This document shows, in pieces, positions 14,284 through 18,261 of a DNA stretch of 18,261 nt. Each line of letters opens with the position of its first letter. Position 1 is the first letter of the stretch. The position numbers and the translations under genes are program-made. A model generated the notes under the pieces. That model saw nothing but the letters and a program-made list of their open reading frames with translations. It had not been told where the DNA came from and made no database searches. Source of the DNA: Pseudomonadota bacterium (GTDB lineage: Bacteria > Pseudomonadota > Alphaproteobacteria > Sphingomonadales > Sphingomonadaceae); the NCBI GenBank assembly GCA_023433305.1, contig JAEZCZ010000065.1, positions 1 to 18,261 of the forward strand, read 5' to 3'.

Positions 14284-15227
14284 AGCTTCTCCGTCAGCTC
14301 GGGGACGATGGTTAACAGGTCGCCGACGAGGCCGATGTCCGCGACTTGGAAGACCGGGGCGTCGGGGTCCTTGTTGATCGCGACGATGACCTTGGAGTCC
14401 TTCATGCCGGCCAGGTGTTGGATCGCGCCCGAGATGCCGATGGCGATGTAGAGCTCGGGGGCGACGATCTTGCCGGTCTGGCCGACCTGGTAGTCGTTGG
14501 AGATATAGCCGGCGTCGACCGCCGCACGGCTCGCGCCGACGGCGGCGCCGAGCTTGTCGGCGAGGGGGACGATGAGCTGCTCGAAGGTCGCGGCATCCTT
14601 GAGCGCGCGGCCCCCGGAGACCACGATGCCGGCGCTGGTCAGTTCGGGGCGCTCGCTCTTGGTGGCGTCGAGCGAGACGAAACTGGAGAGGCCCGCGTCG
14701 CCGGGTCCCGAGACGTTCTCGATCGCCGCCGAGCCGCCTTCGGTGGCGGTGTTGTCGAACGCGGTTCCACGCACCGTCAGCACCAGCTTGGCGTCGCTGC
14801 TTTCGACCGTGGCAATGGCGTTGCCGGCGTAGATCGGGCGGGTGAAGGTGCGCCCACTGTCTCCGGCGCCCTCGATCCCGACCACTTCGCTGAGCTGCAT
14901 GACGTCGAGCAGCGCGGCGACGCGCGGGGCGATGTTCTTGCCGGTCGTTGTGGCCGCGGCGACGAACGCGTCGTAGCCGACCATGACTTGCGCCGCGAGC
15001 GGGGCGACGTTCTCAGCCAGGCCGTGGGCATAGGCCGGATCGCTAGCGAGCAGCACTTTTTCAACCCCGGCCACTTTCGCCATGGCCTCGGCGGCGGTTC
15101 CGGCCTCGCCCGGTTCACCGGCCACGAGCGCGTCGACCGTGCCGAGCCTCGCGGCGGCGGTCACGGCGGCGAGCGTCGCGTCCTTGACCGCGCCGCCTTC
15201 GCGTTCGACCCAAACGAGCGCCTTCAT
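14280..15227 (-). CDS. etfA: Electron transfer flavoprotein alpha subunit
   Basis: This 315-aa protein is full length for EtfA, which with EtfB carries electrons from acyl-CoA or related dehydrogenases to ETF-ubiquinone oxidoreductase. The C-terminal FAD domain carries the family signature: GQTGKIVAPELYIAIGISG, then HLAGMKDSKVIVAINKDPDA and a VADIGLVGDL end. The N-terminal domain is typical (MKALVWVE). The start overlaps the etfB stop (ATGA). Placement inside a lower meta-cleavage operon suggests a pathway-dedicated ETF copy, perhaps serving a dehydrogenase acting on a side chain or ring intermediate of the same substrate; that enzyme is not in the window. Confidence 0.96.
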   Translation of the reverse strand: MKALVWVEREGGAVKDATLAAVTAAARLGTVDALVAGEPGEAGTAAEAMAKVAGVEKVLLASDPAYAHGLAENVAPLAAQVMVGYDAFVAAATTTGKNIAPRVAALLDVMQLSEVVGIEGAGDSGRTFTRPIYAGNAIATVESSDAKLVLTVRGTAFDNTATEGGSAAIENVSGPGDAGLSSFVSLDATKSERPELTSAGIVVSGGRALKDAATFEQLIVPLADKLGAAVGASRAAVDAGYISNDYQVGQTGKIVAPELYIAIGISGAIQHLAGMKDSKVIVAINKDPDAPVFQVADIGLVGDLLTIVPELTEKL

Positions 15228-15973
15228 GCCGCGAATCCCAACGTCTTGAGCTTGGATACCAGCTCGTCCACCGAGCCGACGACGACGCCGGCCTGCCGGA
15301 CCGGCGGCTCGGAGACCTTGAGGACCTTCAGCCGCGGCGCGACATCGACGCCGTAATCGGCCGGGCTCTTCACCGCGAGCGGCTTGGACTTGGCCTTCAT
15401 GATGTTGGGCAGCGAAGCGTAGCGCGGCTCGTTGAGGCGCAAGTCGGTGGTGACGATCGCCGGCAGCGCCAGCTTGATCGTCTCGAGCCCGCCGTCGACC
15501 TCGCGGGTCACGGTGACGCCGTCTGCCTCGACTTCGACCTTGCTCGCGAACGTGCCCTGCGGCCGCCCGGTCAGCGCCGCGAGCATCTGGCCCGTCTGGT
15601 TCGAATCGTCGTCGATCGCCTGCTTGCCCATCACCACGAGGCCCGGCTGCTCTTCGTCGAACACCGCCTTGAGCAGCTTGGCGACCGCGAGCGGTTCGAC
15701 CGCCTCATCGGTCTCGATCAGGATCGCGCGATCGGCGCCCATCGCCAGCGCGGTGCGCAGCGTCTCCTGCGCCTTGGCCGGGCCGATCGAGACCGCGACG
15801 ATCTCGCTCGCCTTGCCCTTGTCCTTGAGGCGAATAGCCTCCTCGACCGCAATCTCGTCGAACGGGTTCATGCTCATCTTGACGTTCGCCAGGTCGACTC
15901 CGCTCCCGTCCGACTTCACCCGCGGACGAACGTTGTAATCGATGACCCGCTTCACAGGTACGAGGATCTTCAT
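15224..15973 (-). CDS. etfB: Electron transfer flavoprotein beta subunit
   Basis: This 249-aa protein is full length for EtfB, the AMP-binding partner of EtfA. It begins MKILVPVKRVIDYNVRPRV and contains MSMNPFDEIAVEEAIRLKD, the adenine-nucleotide-binding MGKQAIDDDSNQTGQMLA segment and the ETF-beta signature VDGGLETIKLALPAIVTTDL followed by LNEPRYASLPNIMKAKSKP. It overlaps the aldolase stop upstream and the etfA start downstream by 4 bp each. The order etfB-etfA is the usual bacterial one. No sign of degradation is seen. Confidence 0.96.
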   Translation of the reverse strand: MKILVPVKRVIDYNVRPRVKSDGSGVDLANVKMSMNPFDEIAVEEAIRLKDKGKASEIVAVSIGPAKAQETLRTALAMGADRAILIETDEAVEPLAVAKLLKAVFDEEQPGLVVMGKQAIDDDSNQTGQMLAALTGRPQGTFASKVEVEADGVTVTREVDGGLETIKLALPAIVTTDLRLNEPRYASLPNIMKAKSKPLAVKSPADYGVDVAPRLKVLKVSEPPVRQAGVVVGSVDELVSKLKTLGFAA

Positions 15974-17028
15974 GGCGCGGGGTTTTCCTCGGCGCCTTTT
16001 ACCTGTCCCGACCGCGCCAGGTCGAGCGCCACGTCGACGATCATGTCTTCCTGTCCCCCGACCATCCGGCGGCGGCCCACTTCCACCAGGATCGAGCGGG
16101 TATCGAGGCCGAAGTCCGCCGCGGCTTTCTCGGCGTGGCGAAGGAACGACGAGTAGACCCCGGCGTAGCCGAGCGTCAGGGTTTCGCGATCGACGCGCAC
16201 GGGCCGGTCCTGGAGCGGTCGCACCAGGTCCTCGGCCGCGTCCATCAACGCGTTGAGATCGCAGCCATGCTTCCAGCCGTGCCGGTCGGCCGCCGCAATG
16301 AAGACCTCAAGCGGGGCATTGCCCGCGCCCGCCCCCATCCCCGCCAGGCTGGCATCGACCCGCAAGGCGCCGTTCTGGACGGCGACTATCGAGTTCGCGA
16401 CGCCCAGCGAGAGGTTGTGGTGCGCATGGACGCCGCGCTGCGTTTCCGGTTTCAGCACGCGGGCATAGGCCTGCAGCCGGGCCGCATACTGGTCCATGGT
16501 CAGCGCGCCGCCGCTGTCGGTGACGTAGACGCAATGGGCGCCGTAATCCTCCATCAGCTTGGCCTGGCGGGCGAGCGCATCGGGTTCCGACATGTGGCTC
16601 ATCATCAGGAAGCCGCTGACGTCCATGCCCAGGGCCCTGGCAGCTTCGATGTGCTGCCTGGAAACGTCGGCTTCGGTGCAATGGGTGGCGACGCGAACCG
16701 AGCGCACCCCCAGCTCGTAGGCCCGCTTAAGATCGTGAACGGTACCGATGCCCGGGAGCAGCAGGGTGGTCAGGACGGCATGTTCGAGGACTTCGGCGAC
16801 CGCCTCGATCCACTCCCAGTCCGTGTGGGCTCCGAAGCCGTAGTTGAAGCTCGACCCGCTGAGGCCATCGCCGTGCGCCACTTCGATCGCATCGACATGC
16901 GCAGCGTCGAGCGCCTTCGCAATCTGCCGGACATGGTCGAGCTGGTATTGATGGCGGATCGCATGCATCCCGTCGCGCAAGGTCACGTCCTGGATGTAAA
17001 GCTTGGTCTGCGCCGGATCGAAGGTCAT
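15970..17028 (-). CDS. 4-hydroxy-2-oxovalerate aldolase
   Basis: This 352-aa enzyme cleaves 4-hydroxy-2-oxovalerate to pyruvate and acetaldehyde (DmpG/BphI/MhpE type; class II, Mn-dependent). The HMG-CoA-lyase-like TIM barrel starts with YIQDVTLRDGMHAIRHQY, which holds the catalytic Arg-Asp and the His base. The metal-binding HAHHNLSLGVANS lies near residue 200, followed by GMGAGAGNAPLEVF, and the C-terminal communication domain binds the dehydrogenase partner. The ATG at 17028 overlaps the dehydrogenase stop (ATGA); a longer open frame upstream is antisense noise of the neighbour's frame. In this family the aldolase and the acylating dehydrogenase form one complex that channels acetaldehyde, in agreement with the coupling seen here. 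Confidence 0.96.
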   Translation of the reverse strand: MTFDPAQTKLYIQDVTLRDGMHAIRHQYQLDHVRQIAKALDAAHVDAIEVAHGDGLSGSSFNYGFGAHTDWEWIEAVAEVLEHAVLTTLLLPGIGTVHDLKRAYELGVRSVRVATHCTEADVSRQHIEAARALGMDVSGFLMMSHMSEPDALARQAKLMEDYGAHCVYVTDSGGALTMDQYAARLQAYARVLKPETQRGVHAHHNLSLGVANSIVAVQNGALRVDASLAGMGAGAGNAPLEVFIAAADRHGWKHGCDLNALMDAAEDLVRPLQDRPVRVDRETLTLGYAGVYSSFLRHAEKAAADFGLDTRSILVEVGRRRMVGGQEDMIVDVALDLARSGQVKGAEENPAP

Positions 17029-17969
17029 GCCACGGCTCCCTGCTGCAGCCGCAAGGCCACCTTCTCGGCAGTCCTCATCGCCGCCGAGGTCATGATGTCG
17101 AGATTGCCGGCGTAGGACGGCAGGTAGTGGGCCGCCCCCTCGATCTCGAGGAACACCGAGACCTTCAGCCCGGTGAACTCGCCATCCATCTCGGGAATTC
17201 GCAGTGGCCGGTTCGAACCGATGTGCTCGAACTGGACCTCCTGCTTGAGCCGGTAGCCCGGCACATAAGCCTGGACCTCGGCGACCATGTCGTCGATCGA
17301 CCTGCGGATCGCTTCCTGGTCGCCGGCTTCGCACAGGCAGTAGACCGTGTCGCGCATGATGAGCGGGGGCTCGGCCGGGTTGAGGATGATGATCGCCTTG
17401 CCGCGACCGGCCCCTCCCACCCTGGAGATGGCCCGCGAGGTGGTCTCGGTGAATTCGTCGATGTTGGCGCGCGTCCCCGGTCCGGCGCTCTTCGATGCGA
17501 TCGAGGCGACGATCTCGGCGTAATGAACCGGCGCCACGCGGTTTACCGCGTGGACGATCGGGATCGTGGCCTGTCCGCCGCATGTGACCATGTTGAAGTT
17601 CTCGGCGTCGAGGTTCTCGTCACCGTTGACCGCGGGGACCGTGTAGGGGCCGATCGCGGCGGGAGTGAGGTCGATCATGCGCTTGCCGGCGCCGAGGACG
17701 ATCTCGCTGTTCCGCTCGTGCGCTCCGGCGCTGGTGGCGTCGAAGACTATGCCGATGTCCGCGAACTCGGGCATCGCAACCAGGCCGTCGATGCCCTCGT
17801 GCGTCGTCGCCACGCCGAGCCGGGCGGCGCGGGCGAGCCCGTCGGACTGCGGGTCGATACCGACCAGGGCAGCCATCTCGAGCACATCGGACAGCCGCAG
17901 GATCTTCATCATCAGGTCCGTCCCGATGTTCCCCGAGCCGATGATGGCGACTTTGACCTTGCCGCTCAT
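17025..17969 (-). CDS. Acetaldehyde dehydrogenase, acylating
   Basis: This 314-aa enzyme (DmpF/BphJ/MhpF type) converts acetaldehyde, NAD+ and CoA to acetyl-CoA. The Rossmann motif VAIIGSGNIGTDLM is at 7-20. The nucleophile Cys130 sits in NMVTCGGQATIP, and the C-terminal KAIIILNPAEPP and YRLKQEVQF segments are typical. The start at 17969 (MSGKVKV) overlaps the hydratase stop by 4 bp; an upstream in-frame start at 17996 would lie within the hydratase gene. It works with the aldolase encoded next in the operon as a channelling complex, supplying acetyl-CoA to central metabolism. Confidence 0.96.
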   Translation of the reverse strand: MSGKVKVAIIGSGNIGTDLMMKILRLSDVLEMAALVGIDPQSDGLARAARLGVATTHEGIDGLVAMPEFADIGIVFDATSAGAHERNSEIVLGAGKRMIDLTPAAIGPYTVPAVNGDENLDAENFNMVTCGGQATIPIVHAVNRVAPVHYAEIVASIASKSAGPGTRANIDEFTETTSRAISRVGGAGRGKAIIILNPAEPPLIMRDTVYCLCEAGDQEAIRRSIDDMVAEVQAYVPGYRLKQEVQFEHIGSNRPLRIPEMDGEFTGLKVSVFLEIEGAAHYLPSYAGNLDIMTSAAMRTAEKVALRLQQGAVA

Positions 17970-18261
17970 TTTTCGTCTCCGAACCTGAAGCTGCATTCGC
18001 CGATGCCGTCCACGATGGCCTGCACCCGGTCGCCGCGGGACAACGCGACCATCGGACCGAGCGCGCCGGCGAGCAGTATGTCGCCGCGTGACAGCGGCTG
18101 GCCCCGCCGGCAGAGCGTGCGCGCGAGCCAGGCTGCCGCGTTGAGCGGATTGCCCAGCGCCGCCGCGCCCACTCCGGTGGACGCGATCTCGCCATTGACC
18201 AGCATGGTCATCGCGGCGCCCTCGAGGTCGAGGCCTTCGAGCGCATGGCCCTGGTCGGAAA
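17966..18261 (-). CDS. 2-keto-4-pentenoate hydratase, 5'-truncated by window end
   Basis: The C-terminal 98 residues of a hydratase of the MhpD/BphH/DmpE type are visible; the enzyme adds water to 2-hydroxypenta-2,4-dienoate to give 4-hydroxy-2-oxovalerate, the aldolase substrate. The visible family signature includes ALGNPLNAAAWLARTL, SRGDILLAGALGPMVAL and GDRVQAIVDGIGE. The frame is open to the window edge (SDQGHALEGLDLEG precedes MTMLVNG), so the ATG at 18211 is internal. It is the first visible gene of the minus-strand operon, which continues to the right of the window. Confidence 0.94.
   Translation of the reverse strand, partial: SDQGHALEGLDLEGAAMTMLVNGEIASTGVGAAALGNPLNAAAWLARTLCRRGQPLSRGDILLAGALGPMVALSRGDRVQAIVDGIGECSFRFGDEK

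Noticed and set aside
1..18261. CRISPR arrays, rRNA, riboswitches, insertion-sequence transposases
   Set aside because: No regularly spaced repeats, rRNA-like segments, known aptamer cores or transposase motifs (DDE or HUH) were seen on either strand.

Overview
The window reads as a high-GC alphaproteobacterial chromosome, most likely a sphingomonad (Novosphingobium/Sphingobium type). This rests on the gene families and their arrangement; no rRNA or marker gene is present. It carries aromatic-compound catabolism genes on both sides and a small integrase-bearing island in the middle.

Left block (1-5828). A FAD-dependent aromatic-ring hydroxylase, cut by the window start, is followed by a FAH-superfamily hydrolase/isomerase with a 1-base TGATG overlap. 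A TetR regulator lies convergent to these, and its stop codon overlaps that of the hydrolase. Divergent from tetR across a short intergenic region with an interrupted palindrome is a tightly packed operon: a metallo-beta-lactamase-fold hydrolase, a full-length fumarylacetoacetase-type enzyme and an ACMSD-type amidohydrolase/decarboxylase. This suggests ring hydroxylation followed by C-C hydrolysis or decarboxylation of ring-cleavage products.

Centre (5862-about 12462). A tRNA-Gly(CCC) gene abuts a tyrosine recombinase whose stop codon is 3 bp from the tRNA 5' end. Beyond it lie a small accessory ORF, a 71-aa ORF, an uncharacterised 512-aa protein, a translationally coupled 224-aa/96-aa pair, a stretch of degraded frames, and a PD-(D/E)XK nuclease-like protein. 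None of the cargo proteins is one I can name. The region looks less GC-rich than its flanks. A short motif recurs upstream of three of its ORFs. It is the best candidate for something undescribed. A broken membrane-protein frame at about 12463-12697 probably marks the far side of the island.

Right block (12705-18261, all minus strand). One operon reads leftward: 2-keto-4-pentenoate hydratase (cut by the window end), acylating acetaldehyde dehydrogenase, 4-hydroxy-2-oxovalerate aldolase, EtfB, EtfA, an adrenodoxin-type [2Fe-2S] ferredoxin and a ferredoxin reductase. Five of its six junctions are ATGA overlaps and the last is a 1-bp gap. The first three genes are the standard lower meta-cleavage pathway giving pyruvate and acetyl-CoA. 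The last four form two electron-transfer chains, probably for an oxygenase and a dehydrogenase encoded outside the window.

The two catabolic blocks converge on the tRNA/island, so the island sits at the point where the operons meet.
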